Shown piece after piece: positions 36,516-46,740 of a DNA stretch of 64,000 bases. The DNA comes from Nitrospirota bacterium. Lineage in GTDB: Bacteria > Nitrospirota > Nitrospiria > Nitrospirales > Nitrospiraceae. Made by a program: the position numbers and the translations under genes. Numbering within the stretch: the first letter of the stretch is position 1; each line of letters starts with the position of its first letter. The notes under the pieces were generated by a model, which ran no database searches, was not told the origin of the DNA, and was given only the letters and a program-made list of their open reading frames with translations. The stretch is taken from NCBI GenBank assembly GCA_026387665.1, contig JAPLLG010000009.1:1-64000 (forward strand), in the 5' to 3' direction.

Positions 36516-37613
36516 CTACGAGGGTGTAGCAGGCCCAGCCGGTGGAGGAGTTTCAGCCTGCTGATACTCCTCACGGTAGATGGCAATCACTGTCATCAGG
36601 ATGCTCATGAGGATCGGCCCGACGAAGAGCCCGATCAGGCCATAGAGAGCCAACCCGCCGAGAATGCTGAACACGAGAAAGAGCGCGGGCATTTGGATGT
36701 CCTGGCCGATGAGCCACGGACGGAGGATCTGATCGACGGTCGAGACCACGCCAACTCCCCACGCCAACATCACCAGCGCCTTGCTTACTGACCCGACCAT
36801 CAACAAATACAGGACGACCGGCCCCCACACGAGCGCCGTACCGCCGACCGGAAGCGCCGCAAAGAGGATCGTGAGCGCGGTGAGTACCGCCGCAAAAGGC
36901 ACTCCCAGCACCGCATAGGCTGCGCCGGCCAGCAAGCCCTGGACGATGGCGGTCAAGAGTACGCCCTTCACGACGGCGCGGACCGTGATATCCAGCCGCG
37001 CGAAAATCTTCTGCTTCTGCGCGTCGTTGAGCGGAACGAGCTCATAGAGGAACCAGAGCCAGCGGCGGCCATCCTTGTACAGAAACCAGAGGGTAAAGAG
37101 AATGATGAAAAAGTCGCTGACCAGAACAAAGGCGTTCTTCAGCAGGCTGCTCAATTGATCGACGAAAAAACCAGAGACCACTTGCGCGCTCGACCGGACC
37201 AATTCTTCCAGCGCGTTAGGATTCAGGAGATAGCGCCCGAGCACATCCTGCAACAGGCCTCCGACCACCGGCACCGTCGAGAGCTGCGCCGGCAGACGCT
37301 GAATACCGCCGGCATCGATCCATGCCCGCACCGCCAGCTCTGCGCCGACGGCTTCTTGCACTAGCAACACCGCCATCAGCAACACCGGCGCAACCACCAT
37401 CACCAAGCCCCCCAGGGTCAGGCACGAGGCGGAGAGGGCGTCGCGCCCCCCCAAGCGGGCGGTCAACCGCACGTGAACCGGATAGGTCATGTGCGCGAGA
37501 ATCACCGCCCACAGCATCGGGAAGAGAAACGGCTGAAACATCAGCGCGATCTGGTAGAGAAGCAGCAGAAGGAGAGCGAAAAATACGGCGGTAAAAATCT
37601 GCGGCTGTGTCAT
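36516..37613 (-). CDS. AI-2E family transporter (YdiK/PerM-like)
   Basis: 365 residues with about eight membrane segments; family pattern PFLFPMLWAVILAHMTYPVH, FFIILFTLWFLYKDGRRW, GALLAGAAYAVLG-like and PVGGTALVWGPVVLYLL, followed by GLIGLFVGPILMSI. Proteins of this family export small molecules or ions; autoinducer-2 is only one documented case. No lux or lsr gene nearby. It stands alone, converging on the DUF3365 gene over a 130-nt gap with an imperfect inverted repeat. Confidence 0.9.
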   Translation of the reverse strand: MTQPQIFTAVFFALLLLLLYQIALMFQPFLFPMLWAVILAHMTYPVHVRLTARLGGRDALSASCLTLGGLVMVVAPVLLMAVLLVQEAVGAELAVRAWIDAGGIQRLPAQLSTVPVVGGLLQDVLGRYLLNPNALEELVRSSAQVVSGFFVDQLSSLLKNAFVLVSDFFIILFTLWFLYKDGRRWLWFLYELVPLNDAQKQKIFARLDITVRAVVKGVLLTAIVQGLLAGAAYAVLGVPFAAVLTALTILFAALPVGGTALVWGPVVLYLLMVGSVSKALVMLAWGVGVVSTVDQILRPWLIGQDIQMPALFLVFSILGGLALYGLIGLFVGPILMSILMTVIAIYREEYQQAETPPPAGPATPS

Positions 37614-37646
37614 GAGTTCGGCAGGAACAGAAAAAATACGAGGAGC

Positions 37647-38105
37647 CTATCGGTACCCTTCACCGCGGGAATCTTTATTGTCCAGCACCACGACCTGCTT
37701 GGCCCTGTGCGCGGACAGATCACGGACGCCACCCGGCAACTTCGGCAGCTCCTCAGACCAGGAGGTCACCCCCATGTCCGTCATACCTTGGAGCTTGGCG
37801 CCCATTTCCATCATGAGCGCCGGCGTATGGACCTCCCCGATCAACGTCGCCGTCTTCATCAGCTGCACGGACTCCGTCGCCATCACCTTCGCCTTGATGC
37901 GCCCGCTGCTGATCAGCGTACCGGCCGTAATCGTGCCCTGCACCAGTCCATCCTCGCCGACAATGACCTGTCCCTTGGTCTCAATATCGCCGTCAAGACG
38001 GCCATCGATCCGCACCGTCCCCTCGACATGGATCTCGCCTTTTAAGATGACCCCTTTAGCCAACAGGGTAATGTTGTCATCTCCTGAAAAGTCACTCTTC
38101 TTCAT
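37647..38105 (-). CDS. Bactofilin
   Basis: 152 residues. Central beta-helix (DUF583) of repeated six-residue strands: ITLLAKGVILKGEIHVEGTV, IDGRLDGDIETKGQVIVG, GLVQGTITAGTLISSGRIKA. It polymerises without nucleotide into filaments linked to cell shape or peptidoglycan enzymes. GGGGGAG precedes the ATG at 38105. It follows a penicillin-binding protein gene by 64 nt on the same strand, fitting a wall-related role. Confidence 0.93.
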   Translation of the reverse strand: MKKSDFSGDDNITLLAKGVILKGEIHVEGTVRIDGRLDGDIETKGQVIVGEDGLVQGTITAGTLISSGRIKAKVMATESVQLMKTATLIGEVHTPALMMEMGAKLQGMTDMGVTSWSEELPKLPGGVRDLSAHRAKQVVVLDNKDSRGEGYR

Positions 38106-38169
38106 GCGGCACTCCCCCTTCACACCTGAATTATTACCGCCAAGCTTACACTATTCGGCTCAGCGAGGC

Positions 38170-40473
38170 CTAGGAGAATCCAAAAGTATGCCGGAGCCGC
38201 TCCCATATTCCCCCTCCATGCACCTCGCAATAGATGGTGGGCTCCGTCCCCTCGATAAACACCTCCGACACCTGTTCAGGGCAGCGAAATGTCGCCAGCT
38301 GCCCGGTCTTGGGGTCGATGTTGCGAGTCACCACACCGGGCGGCATCGCGAACGAAGGGACGTTGGGCGGGATCACCCGCCGCGCGAGATCCATCCAGAT
38401 CGGCAAGGCCGCCTGCGATCCTGTCAGCCGCAACGGCCGTTCATCGTCGTACCCGACCCAGACCCCGATCACCAGATCGGACGTATAGCCAACGAACCAG
38501 GCGTCCCGATAGCCGTCGGTGGTGCCGGTTTTCCCTGCCACCGCGCCCTGTAGTCCCAGCACGTTGGCCTTGTTCGCAGTCCCCCGCTGGATCACCCCTT
38601 CGAGCAGGGAGGTCAAGACGTAGGCCCCTTGAGGCGAAGTCGCCAACAATCGATCCGGCACAGGATTCCAGACGAGGGCTCCCTGCCGGTCTCTCGTCGA
38701 ACGCACCAGGGTCGGCTTTACCGCAATCCCTCCGTTGGCGATCGTGCCATAGGCGGACGTGATCTCCAGCAACGACACAGACGAACTCCCCAAGGCCACC
38801 GACGAAAGGTCCTGGCCGATGGGACTCGTCACACCCAGACGATGCAGCAGCTGCACGATCGGCTTGGTCCCTACGGCCTTGGCCACCCACACGGCCGGCA
38901 CATTGAATGACTGTTCCAGCGCGGTCCGCACCGTGACCTGCCCGTGAAACTGCTTGTCGTAATTTTGCGGCGACCAGGAACCGGCCTCGGACTTAAAGGT
39001 CATCGGGTCGTCCGCCAACAGACTCGAAACGGTCAGATGGCCGGCCTGCCCTTCACGCGCCGCTTCCAGCGCTGCAAGGTAGACGAAGGGTTTGAAGAGG
39101 GAGCCCGGTTGCCGTCGCGCCTGCACGGCGCGATTGAATTGACTCAGCCGGTAGTTCCTCCCTCCGGCCAACGCCAGCACGGACCCGGTCTTGGGATCGA
39201 GCACCACCACCGCCCCCTGCACCGGCTCCGTCGAACCCTTGAGATGGGGATGCGTGGCCTCTAACGTCGCCAGCCCCTTTGCCAACGATTCGGTCGCCGC
39301 CTGCTGGATCATCGGATCGAGCGTGCTCTCGATCCGCAACCCCTCCGGCAACGGCACCACCCCGACCTCTTCCACCTCCCGAAGCAGGGCATCGACGAAG
39401 TAGGGTGCATCGGTCAGGACCTCTTCCGACGGAGCCACGCGCAGCGGCGCCTGGGCCGCGCGAGCCCAGGCCTCCTCCGTCAGGAGACCGGTCTCTCTCA
39501 AGCGCCGCAACACGACATCGCGCCGCTGCTTCGCCAGCTCCGGATGTTTCGTCGGCGCATAGCTATTGGGTCCCTTGATCAGACCTGTGATCATCGCGAT
39601 CTCTTCGACCGTCAATTCCTGCAGCGTTTTACCGAAATACCGATGGGCCGCCTCGCGCACCCCATAGAGCGACACGAATCCCGCCTGCCCCAGATAGATT
39701 TCGTTCAGATAGCTTTCCAGGATCTCCTGTTTTGTATACTTCACTTCCAGGACCAGCGCCGCCATCGCCTCCTTGACCTTTCGCCCCATCGTCCGCTGCG
39801 GCGAATAAAACAAATTCTTCGCCAGCTGCTGCGTGATCGTGCTGCCGCCCTGCACCACCCCACCCTTGGTAACATTGATCCAGAGCGCCCGCCCAACGGC
39901 AACCGGATCGATGCCGAAATGGGAATAGAACCGGCTGTCTTCGATGGCCAGGACCGCCTCGATGATCTGCGGGGGGATCTGCGCCAAGGGAATCCATTCG
40001 CGCACTTGGCGCGACTCGCCCCGGACGCCGCTGAGCAGCTCCGGCTCCAGATAGATGGGAAAGAGCGACGTACCATCCAACGGAGACAGGACCGCCGTCA
40101 CACGCCCCTGCTCCAGCGGCAACCGCACCATCGTCGCCCCGACCTGATTCTCAGGCTGTTCGTGGAGATAGATCGTGAGGGCCTGACCGGTCAGCTGATA
40201 GTCGCCGGGGGACTGCACCGGCCCTGTCACCTGCCGATAGCCCAGCCGTTGCAACCGCTCCAGCAAGCGGCTGTGCGTCAGCGAAAGATCCGGCTTCAGG
40301 AGAAAGGGACCACTGTAGAGACGCAGAGGCGGATGGGCATCGCTCTTGGGCAGTTCGAGAAAGGTCGCGAGATAGGCGCCATACAGCAGGAGGGCAAAAC
40401 ACAATGTAGCGGCGAGGCCTCCCAAGGCCAGGCTCGCATAGGTCACCCATCGCACAGGTTTTTGATCAGCCAT
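38170..40473 (-). CDS. Bifunctional class A penicillin-binding protein (PBP1b-like)
   Basis: 767 residues. One N-terminal membrane anchor (about 12-35), a UB2H-like segment, GT51 glycosyltransferase with EDSRFYSHFGIDP and GGSTITQQLAKN, and a transpeptidase with SxxK in PGSLFKPF, SFN, and KTG in GKTGTTDGYRD. It polymerises and cross-links peptidoglycan in the periplasm. GGAG sits 4 nt before the ATG, within the end of the upstream symporter gene (8-nt overlap). Bactofilin follows. Confidence 0.95.
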   Translation of the reverse strand: MADQKPVRWVTYASLALGGLAATLCFALLLYGAYLATFLELPKSDAHPPLRLYSGPFLLKPDLSLTHSRLLERLQRLGYRQVTGPVQSPGDYQLTGQALTIYLHEQPENQVGATMVRLPLEQGRVTAVLSPLDGTSLFPIYLEPELLSGVRGESRQVREWIPLAQIPPQIIEAVLAIEDSRFYSHFGIDPVAVGRALWINVTKGGVVQGGSTITQQLAKNLFYSPQRTMGRKVKEAMAALVLEVKYTKQEILESYLNEIYLGQAGFVSLYGVREAAHRYFGKTLQELTVEEIAMITGLIKGPNSYAPTKHPELAKQRRDVVLRRLRETGLLTEEAWARAAQAPLRVAPSEEVLTDAPYFVDALLREVEEVGVVPLPEGLRIESTLDPMIQQAATESLAKGLATLEATHPHLKGSTEPVQGAVVVLDPKTGSVLALAGGRNYRLSQFNRAVQARRQPGSLFKPFVYLAALEAAREGQAGHLTVSSLLADDPMTFKSEAGSWSPQNYDKQFHGQVTVRTALEQSFNVPAVWVAKAVGTKPIVQLLHRLGVTSPIGQDLSSVALGSSSVSLLEITSAYGTIANGGIAVKPTLVRSTRDRQGALVWNPVPDRLLATSPQGAYVLTSLLEGVIQRGTANKANVLGLQGAVAGKTGTTDGYRDAWFVGYTSDLVIGVWVGYDDERPLRLTGSQAALPIWMDLARRVIPPNVPSFAMPPGVVTRNIDPKTGQLATFRCPEQVSEVFIEGTEPTIYCEVHGGGIWERLRHTFGFS

Positions 40474-41881
40474 GCACTCCGATCTTCTGAGGCAGAAGCG
40501 AACCGACCACCATCCCAGCCGCAGCCGCGAGAAGCCCGGCCAGTTGCGGAGGCCAGATCGAATCGGACGGACCGAATAGTTCCAGCCCCAGCCAAGTCAT
40601 CAAGCCGGCCGCGAGGGCGCACAAAGCTCCCTGCGTCGTCGCGCGGGGCCAAAAGAGCCCGGCGCAGAGAGGCACGAAGGCCGCCACCAGCGTCACCTTA
40701 TAGGTGTTCACCACGAGTTGATAGATGCTGGCACTGGAACTCAGAGCGATGATGAGGACCAGGGCAGCAAAGGCCACCACCACCAGCCGCATGACCCGCA
40801 GCAACTCCCAGTCGCTCAGCTGAGGCAGCAGCCCCTTGATCACATTCTCGCTCAACATCACAGAGGGCGCCAATAACGTCGCGCTCGCGCAGCTCATCAC
40901 CGCCGAAAGGACCGCCCCGAAAAACACGATCTGCGCAAAGACCGGCGTATGACGCAGGATCAAGGTCGGCAGCACCAGCTGAGAATCCTCGGCCAAAAGA
41001 CTAGTGAACGTCGTCGGATCGACCAGCGTGGCCGCATAAGCCAGAAACATCGGCACGAAACAAAAACAAAAATAGAGCACCCCGCCCAGGATCGAGCCCC
41101 GCACCGCCGTTCGTTCATCCTTCGCCGAAGTGATGCGCTGAAACACGTCCTGTTGGGGAATCGATCCGAGCATCATGGTGATCCAGGCGCCGATAAAGGG
41201 AATCCAGGCCGCAGCCGTGGCACTGGGGAAGAACTCCAGCTTGCCTGCCTGAGCCGCATGGCTGATCACCGCCTCCACCCCTCCGGCCAAACCGCTGACG
41301 ACCGACGTAATATAGAGCAGGCCTCCCATGATCACGGAGATTTGCACGAAGTCCAAAATCGCGACGGAGAACATGCCCCCGAAGGTCGTATAGGTCAGGA
41401 CGATCAGCGCGCCGATCACCATCCCGACCGGCTGGCTCACGGCCCCCTCCGTCACCACGTTCAGGACCAAGCCCAACACCTTAAACTGCGCCGCCACCCA
41501 CCCGAGATAAGACACCACGATACAGAGGGCACAGAGCACCTCGACCGTGCGGTTGTACTTCAACCGATAGAAGTCGCCGACGGTCAGGAGATTCATCCGG
41601 TAGAAGCGGGGGGCAAAGAACAACCCGGCCAGGATCAGGCAAAGGCTCGACCCGAAGGGATCGGCCACCACGCCGCGCAACCCGTCCTTCACAAAGGTGG
41701 CAGAGATTCCGAGCACCGCCTCTGCCCCGAACCAGGTCGCAAAGACCGTGGCGATCACGACCGGCAAAGGCAAGCTCCGGCCGGCCAACGCAAAATCCTT
41801 CGTGTTATGGACCCGCCTGGCGGCAGCCAGACCGATCCCCACAGACAGGAGCAGATAGAGAATGACGAATCCAAGAATCAT
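40466..41881 (-). CDS. Sodium:solute symporter (SSS family)
   Basis: 471 residues, about 13 membrane segments. SSS hallmarks: LAGRSLPLPVVIATVFATWFGAE, VGDFYRLKYNR, GMFSVAILDFVQ and ACASATLLAPSVM-like helix. Substrate unknown; layout is closest to PutP/PanF-type carriers. The ATG at 41881 begins directly at the first helix. It overlaps the PBP gene by 8 nt. Confidence 0.9.
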   Translation of the reverse strand: MILGFVILYLLLSVGIGLAAARRVHNTKDFALAGRSLPLPVVIATVFATWFGAEAVLGISATFVKDGLRGVVADPFGSSLCLILAGLFFAPRFYRMNLLTVGDFYRLKYNRTVEVLCALCIVVSYLGWVAAQFKVLGLVLNVVTEGAVSQPVGMVIGALIVLTYTTFGGMFSVAILDFVQISVIMGGLLYITSVVSGLAGGVEAVISHAAQAGKLEFFPSATAAAWIPFIGAWITMMLGSIPQQDVFQRITSAKDERTAVRGSILGGVLYFCFCFVPMFLAYAATLVDPTTFTSLLAEDSQLVLPTLILRHTPVFAQIVFFGAVLSAVMSCASATLLAPSVMLSENVIKGLLPQLSDWELLRVMRLVVVAFAALVLIIALSSSASIYQLVVNTYKVTLVAAFVPLCAGLFWPRATTQGALCALAAGLMTWLGLELFGPSDSIWPPQLAGLLAAAAGMVVGSLLPQKIGVHG

Positions 41882-42096
41882 GACATAGCTCAGATGGAGG
41901 TGTGGCCGGATTCTAGCGAGGCTGCTGCATTGGCGCAACGTCCGAAAGGATAAGACGCAGCCACCGATCCACGTTCATGTGTTTAGCCGGTTACGGAAAA
42001 ACTATTGTGCCGCGCAGTGACATCGCGCTACCCTACAGCACTCCAGGGCTTGCGATATCAGGTCCATCGCCGTCACACATAAAGAAAGGACAGCTC

Positions 42097-42777
42097 ATGC
42101 GCTTCGTTGTCTCCTGTTTAGTTGCCGTGCTCAGCCTGGGAACCTCTGCGGCCTTTGCCGCCACCCCAGAGCCCGCGAACGATGAACAAAAAACCCTCTA
42201 CGCCCTGGGCTTAGCCATCAGCCAATCGCTCGGCGTCTTCAACCTGAACGAGTCCGAGCTTGAGCTCGTGAAGTCCGGCATCACCGACGGCGTTTTCAAA
42301 AAGACCCCGAAAGTGGAGCTCCAGACCTTCGGCCCGAAGATTCAACTCCTGCAGCAGGCCCGCGCCTCAGTCGTTGCAGACGCGGAGAAGAAAGCCGGAG
42401 CCGCCTTCCTCGCGAAAGCCGCAGCAGAGCATGGCGCCAAGAAAACCGAGTCCGGCGCGATCCTCACGATGATCAAAGAAGGCAAAGGCGCAACCCCGAA
42501 AGCCACGGATACGGTCAAGGTGCATTACCACGGGACCCTGACCGACGGGACCGTGTTCGATAGTTCCGTCAAACGCGGCGAGCCCGCCACGTTCGGCTTG
42601 AACCAAGTGATCAAGTGCTGGACCGAGGGGGTGCAGCTGATGAAGGTCGGCAGCAAGGGTAAGCTGACCTGCCCCTCGAATCTGGCCTATGGCGACAAGG
42701 GCGCGCCCCCGACGATCAAGCCGGGCTCGACCCTGGTGTTCGAAGTCGAACTCCTCGAAATCGTCGCAGCCAAGTAG
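42097..42777 (+). CDS. FKBP-type peptidyl-prolyl isomerase, exported
   Basis: 226 residues. Cleavable signal peptide ([21 protein letters not shown]). FKBP N-terminal dimerisation helix region (about 30-115), then the FKBP catalytic domain with [42 protein letters not shown] and [12 protein letters not shown]. It catalyses prolyl isomerisation and chaperones periplasmic proteins, like FkpA/FklB. Clear terminator 18 nt after the stop. Confidence 0.95.
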   Translation: MRFVVSCLVAVLSLGTSAAFAATPEPANDEQKTLYALGLAISQSLGVFNLNESELELVKSGITDGVFKKTPKVELQTFGPKIQLLQQARASVVADAEKKAGAAFLAKAAAEHGAKKTESGAILTMIKEGKGATPKATDTVKVHYHGTLTDGTVFDSSVKRGEPATFGLNQVIKCWTEGVQLMKVGSKGKLTCPSNLAYGDKGAPPTIKPGSTLVFEVELLEIVAAK

Positions 42778-42794
42778 TTCCGCACGATAGTGCT

Positions 42795-42838
42795 CACGAG
42801 GCCGAGCGGGACAACCTCCCGCTCGGCCTCGTGTTTTT
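42795..42838 (+). terminator. Rho-independent terminator of the FKBP gene
   Basis: A perfect 16-bp stem CACGAGGCCGAGCGGG/CCCGCTCGGCCTCGTG with a 7-nt loop is followed by TTTTT. Confidence 0.95.
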
Positions 42839-42840
42839 CA

Positions 42841-42970
42841 CTGCGCACACCCAACGAAGGTTGGTTCATCTCGTCTATCTGGTTTGGCAGATCTGAAATT
42901 CATCCGGAAGGACCAGAAAGACCATCCACCCAGACAGACGAACCTCTGCGCACGTCCAACGAGGGCCTTC
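42841..42970. repeat. Family D hairpin set inside a split family B core
   Basis: CTGCGCACACCCAACGAAGG (42841-42860) and CTGCGCACGTCCAACGAGGG (42947-42966) are two copies of the left half of the B core. Between them lies a D-type hairpin (GGTTCATCTCGTCTATCTGG ... CCAGACAGACGAACC). This looks like a D element inserted into a B element, with duplication of target sequence. Confidence 0.6.
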
Positions 42971-42992
42971 CGATCTTCCACACCTCTCTTTA

Positions 42993-43090
42993 GGGGAGTG
43001 GCCGAGGCTGCCCTTCACTGCGCGCATCGAACGAGCACATTCTGATCGTGCGCGTTCTGCGCGAGCAGTGAAGGGCACCTGGCCGCTCCC
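42993..43090. repeat. Palindromic repeat family B upstream of uup
   Basis: Arms GGGAGTGGCCGAGGCTGCCC and GGGCACCTGGCCGCTCCC around GCGCGCATCGAACGAGCACATTC and CGTTCTGCGCGAGCAGTG. The core variant with GAGCACATTCTGATCGTGCG is shared with the copy at 59.8 kb. Confidence 0.85.
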
Positions 43091-43222
43091 TGCCAGCCCC
43101 CCCTTGTAGTTCGGCCCCCCAACCCGTACACTGTACTCTTCGCGATCCAGCCTGGCCTGAATAGTCCTGCCCGATCGTTCACTAGCAGATTCGGTTAATT
43201 TATCCATTCGGACACTAGAGCT

Positions 43223-45073
43223 ATGCCACCTACAATTCTCTTGAGCTGCGAGTCCATCACCAAAACCTACGGCGTGAAACCGTTGTTTTCGGATCTATCG
43301 GTCGGGTTAGCCGAAGGCGATCATGTCGGGTTGGTGGGACCCAACGGCTCCGGCAAGTCAACCTTGCTGAAGATCATGGCAGGGCTCGAAGAACCGGATG
43401 AGGGCACCAGATCGATGCGTCGGCAGCTCCGCGTCGGCTACGTGCCGCAAGAACCGTTATTCGACGGAGCCCATACGATTGAAGAAGTCCTCGCGCAGGT
43501 CCTCATCGACGAAGGTCTGGACCCCCATGAACATAGCGGCCGCACTGCCGCAGCCCTCAGCCTGGGCGAGTTCCCCGCAGCAGACCAGTCCACGGCCTCG
43601 CTTTCGGGAGGCTGGAAGAAACGTCTGGCCATCGTCCGCTCACTGATGCTGGAGCCGGACGTCCTGCTAATGGACGAACCGACCAACCACTTAGACGTCG
43701 AAGGCATCCTCTGGCTGGAACGATTACTTCGAGCCGAAGCCCGCGCCTTTCTCGTCGTCAGCCACGACCGGCGTTTTCTGGAAGCCGTCACGTCGCGGAT
43801 GATCGAGATCAATCGCAGCTATCCGAACGGCGCATTCGAAGCCAAAGGCAACTACAGCGACTTCCTGGAACAGCGGGATGCAGCCCTGCATGCGCAAGCC
43901 AACTATGAAGCCTCCTTGGCCAACCGGGTCCGCCGCGAAGTGGAATGGCTCAGACGCGGCCCCAAGGCCCGCACGACCAAAGCCAAATCGAGAATCGATT
44001 CAGCGGGCCGCTTGATCGAGGAATTGAGCAGCGCCGAATCCAGGAAAGACCCTGGCACGGCCGGCATCAATTTCACCTCATCGGGACGCCGATCCAAACA
44101 GTTGGTCGAAGCCACGCAACTTTCCAAATCGCTCGGCGGTCGTCCGATCGTCACGAACCTCGATCTGCTGCTCGGACCGGGCCAGCGAATCGGCTTGCTG
44201 GGACCGAACGGCAGCGGCAAGAGCACGCTGCTCAAGCTCATCGCTGGAACCCTCAAGCCGGATTCAGGCACCGTCACCCGCGCGGACAAACTGCGCGTGG
44301 TCACCTTCGAACAGCACCGCGAATCGCTGGACCAATCCATCTCGCTCCGCCGGGCCCTCGCCCCCTATGGCGATTCGGTCGTCTATCAAGACCGCGAAGT
44401 GCATCTCGTCTCCTGGGCGAAACGATTTCTCTTCCGGTCGGAGCAGTTGGATCTCCCCGTCTCCCGTCTCTCTGGAGGCGAACAGGCCCGGCTCCTCATC
44501 GCCAGACTAATGCTGCAGCCAGCCGACCTCCTAATCCTGGACGAACCGACGAACGACTTGGATATTCCGACGCTCGACGTATTGGAAGACAGTCTGGTGG
44601 AGTTCCCCGGCGCCTTGATGCTAGTCACGCACGACCGATGGCTCCTGGACCGCGTCTCCACCATGTTGCTCGCGCTGGACGGTACAGGCCAGACCGAATG
44701 GTTCGCCGACTATGCGCAATGGGAATCAGCACAAGAACGAAAAGCGGCAGAAGAGAACCGCGCGGCGAGCTCACGCCCCTCCAAGGCCTCACGCTCCGAG
44801 TCGGACTCGACTCCGAAAGCGAAAAAGACAGGCCTCTCCTATCGGGAGCAAAAGGAATGGGCAAAGATGGAACAGCGCATCCTCCAGGCCGAAGAGACCA
44901 TCGCGACCTGTCAGGCCGCCGTGGAAGATCCGGCCATCGCCTCCAATGCCACAGCATTGCAAGAACGATCCGCCGCGCTGGATGCAGCCAAGACAGCCGC
45001 TGAACGGCTCTATGCACGCTGGACCGAACTCGAAGGCAAACAGACGGAGGCCGCCGGACAACCGCAGGCCTAG
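43223..45073 (+). CDS. uup: ABC-F family ATPase (Uup-like)
   Basis: 616 residues. Two ABC domains: GPNGSGKST (Walker A, twice), LSGGWKKR and LSGGEQAR signatures, LLMDEPTNHLD and LILDEPTNDLD Walker B. The C-terminal 110 residues are a charged coiled coil (REQKEWAKMEQRILQAEE) as in Uup, which binds branched DNA and ribosomes. The NDLD variant in the second Walker B also fits Uup. A second ABC-F gene (3602-5446) in this window belongs to another branch. Start ATG with AGAG upstream. Confidence 0.9.
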   Translation: MPPTILLSCESITKTYGVKPLFSDLSVGLAEGDHVGLVGPNGSGKSTLLKIMAGLEEPDEGTRSMRRQLRVGYVPQEPLFDGAHTIEEVLAQVLIDEGLDPHEHSGRTAAALSLGEFPAADQSTASLSGGWKKRLAIVRSLMLEPDVLLMDEPTNHLDVEGILWLERLLRAEARAFLVVSHDRRFLEAVTSRMIEINRSYPNGAFEAKGNYSDFLEQRDAALHAQANYEASLANRVRREVEWLRRGPKARTTKAKSRIDSAGRLIEELSSAESRKDPGTAGINFTSSGRRSKQLVEATQLSKSLGGRPIVTNLDLLLGPGQRIGLLGPNGSGKSTLLKLIAGTLKPDSGTVTRADKLRVVTFEQHRESLDQSISLRRALAPYGDSVVYQDREVHLVSWAKRFLFRSEQLDLPVSRLSGGEQARLLIARLMLQPADLLILDEPTNDLDIPTLDVLEDSLVEFPGALMLVTHDRWLLDRVSTMLLALDGTGQTEWFADYAQWESAQERKAAEENRAASSRPSKASRSESDSTPKAKKTGLSYREQKEWAKMEQRILQAEETIATCQAAVEDPAIASNATALQERSAALDAAKTAAERLYARWTELEGKQTEAAGQPQA

Positions 45074-45081
45074 CCCCTCCC

Positions 45082-45208
45082 GCAGGATGCTCAAACAGTT
45101 CGTCCAGCAAGGCCGCAGGCGAGTCGAAACCGGAAGCGTACCCTCAGGGGTACGTTGAGGATTTCGATGAGCCGAGAACGAAACTGGCGGACTGCTTCAG
45201 CATCCTGC
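45082..45208. repeat. Palindromic repeat family A, copy 4
   Basis: Arms GCAGGATGCTCAAACAGTTCG and TGCTTCAGCATCCTGC; centre GGCGAGTCGAAACCGGAAGCG, TACCCTCAGGGGTACG. Begins 8 nt after the uup stop. Confidence 0.92.
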
Positions 45209-45252
45209 ACCCGTCGCCTTGCAGGCCGCACTAAATTCTGTACAATGCAGCC

Positions 45253-46503
45253 ATGCGCATGACTGCTTCTCTCTCCTCACTATTGATCGTCACCCTCGCC
45301 TTGACCGCATCCGGCTGTGAGTCGACCGACCAAACCCTCGGTGCCGCAAAACGAATCGCCACGGGCCAAACCGGCCAGACCATCATCGATCTCGCTCAGG
45401 GAAAAGATCCGGCACAGATCGCCAAGAAGCGTCTTGAGCAATATGCGCGCAATCCCAATGCGTTGCTCAAAGACCTACAGGAGGCCAAGAAAGACCTAGA
45501 GGCCATCCTGACCGCCCTCGGAGTGAATGTCGGAAAGACCTGGGGCAAGGAAGAGGTCAAACTCCCCGAGCAGAAAAAATATGTGAAGTACACGCAGAAC
45601 TATAAGAGTCGGGCCATCGTCGACTTCGATGCGGGCGAGATCCTGATCGAGACGCTGGACGAGCAAGACCCTCAGCGCAGTCTCAAGAATGCCGTGGTCA
45701 CGACGATCCTGACCCCGGAAGATCCCCGAGCGGTCGATTTATTTTCCGACAAAGAAATCGTCCTCACCGGCGACAAGGCCCCCTACCTCTTCGACCTCGT
45801 CCACGATCAGCAGAATAAACCGGTGCGCACGCCGACAGAAGCGGAGTCCTTCGCGACCTATCTCCTTGAAAAGAAATCTGCCACCAGGGCGATCGACCAG
45901 GAGGGGACCAAGAAGACGGCCCACTTCGTCAAAATTGCGATGGTGCCCAATCTTGCGGTGAAGCAGGCGGACAAATACCGGACGCTGGTTCACCAGTTCG
46001 CGCAGCAATATCACATCAGCCCCAGCCTGGTCTTCGCCATCATCCGCACCGAGAGCAACTTCAATCCCTTTGCCGTCAGCTCGGCTCCGGCCTATGGGCT
46101 CATGCAACTGGTCCCCACCAGCGGAGGACGCGAAGCCTACCGCAAAGCGAAAGGCCAGGACGTGTCCCCCTCGCGGGATTACCTCTTCAACCCGGCCAAC
46201 AACGTCGAGCTGGGCGCCGCCTATTTGAATGTCTTGATGTTCAATCAGCTGGAGCCAGTCACACACAACGTGTCGCGCGAATACTGCGTGATCGCCGCCT
46301 ACAACACCGGTCCGAGCAACGTGTTCCGCACCTTCTCACGCGACCGCACGGCTGCCGTCAACCAGATCAACAGCCTTCAGCCATCCGGCGTCTACGCCCA
46401 ATTACACCAGCACCTGCCCTACGAAGAAACCCGCCATTACCTGGAGAAGGTGACCGGCTACCGCAAATACTTCGTCAGCTCGTCCGAGATTTCTGCTCAG
46501 TAG
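45253..46503 (+). CDS. mltC: Membrane-bound lytic murein transglycosylase C-like lipoprotein
   Basis: 416 residues. Lipobox LTASGC gives an outer-membrane lipoprotein signal. Residues 35-200 match the MltC-specific N-terminal domain (DUF3393). The SLT catalytic domain (about 230-400) has the Glu in IIRTESNFNPFA, YGLMQLVP, NPANNVELGAAYL and AAYNTGP. It cleaves glycan strands to anhydromuropeptides. ATG at 45253 or, two codons on, 45259. Confidence 0.95.
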   Translation: MRMTASLSSLLIVTLALTASGCESTDQTLGAAKRIATGQTGQTIIDLAQGKDPAQIAKKRLEQYARNPNALLKDLQEAKKDLEAILTALGVNVGKTWGKEEVKLPEQKKYVKYTQNYKSRAIVDFDAGEILIETLDEQDPQRSLKNAVVTTILTPEDPRAVDLFSDKEIVLTGDKAPYLFDLVHDQQNKPVRTPTEAESFATYLLEKKSATRAIDQEGTKKTAHFVKIAMVPNLAVKQADKYRTLVHQFAQQYHISPSLVFAIIRTESNFNPFAVSSAPAYGLMQLVPTSGGREAYRKAKGQDVSPSRDYLFNPANNVELGAAYLNVLMFNQLEPVTHNVSREYCVIAAYNTGPSNVFRTFSRDRTAAVNQINSLQPSGVYAQLHQHLPYEETRHYLEKVTGYRKYFVSSSEISAQ

Positions 46504-46607
46504 GGACGACCCACCTCGCCCCTCTCGCGACACAGGCATGGCTCCACTTCATGTTCATAACTGAGTCAGGTACACTGCAGGCGCAGACCCAACAGATAAC
46601 TGCATAT

Positions 46608-46730
46608 AGGATGCTCAAAAAGGCCGACAGCAAGGCCGCAGGCGAGTCGAAACCGGAGGCGTACCCTCAGGGGTACGTTGAGGATTTCGATGAGCCGAGA
46701 ACGAAGCTGCCGGCTTTTTTCAGCAGCCTG
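46608..46730. repeat. Palindromic repeat family A, copy 5
   Basis: Arms AGGATGCTCAAAAAGGCCG and CCGGCTTTTTTCAGCAGCCTG around the standard centre. It lies 104 nt after the mltC stop and ends 10 nt before the start codon of the next gene, so it also forms that gene's leader. Confidence 0.9.
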
Positions 46731-46740
46731 GTGAGTGAGC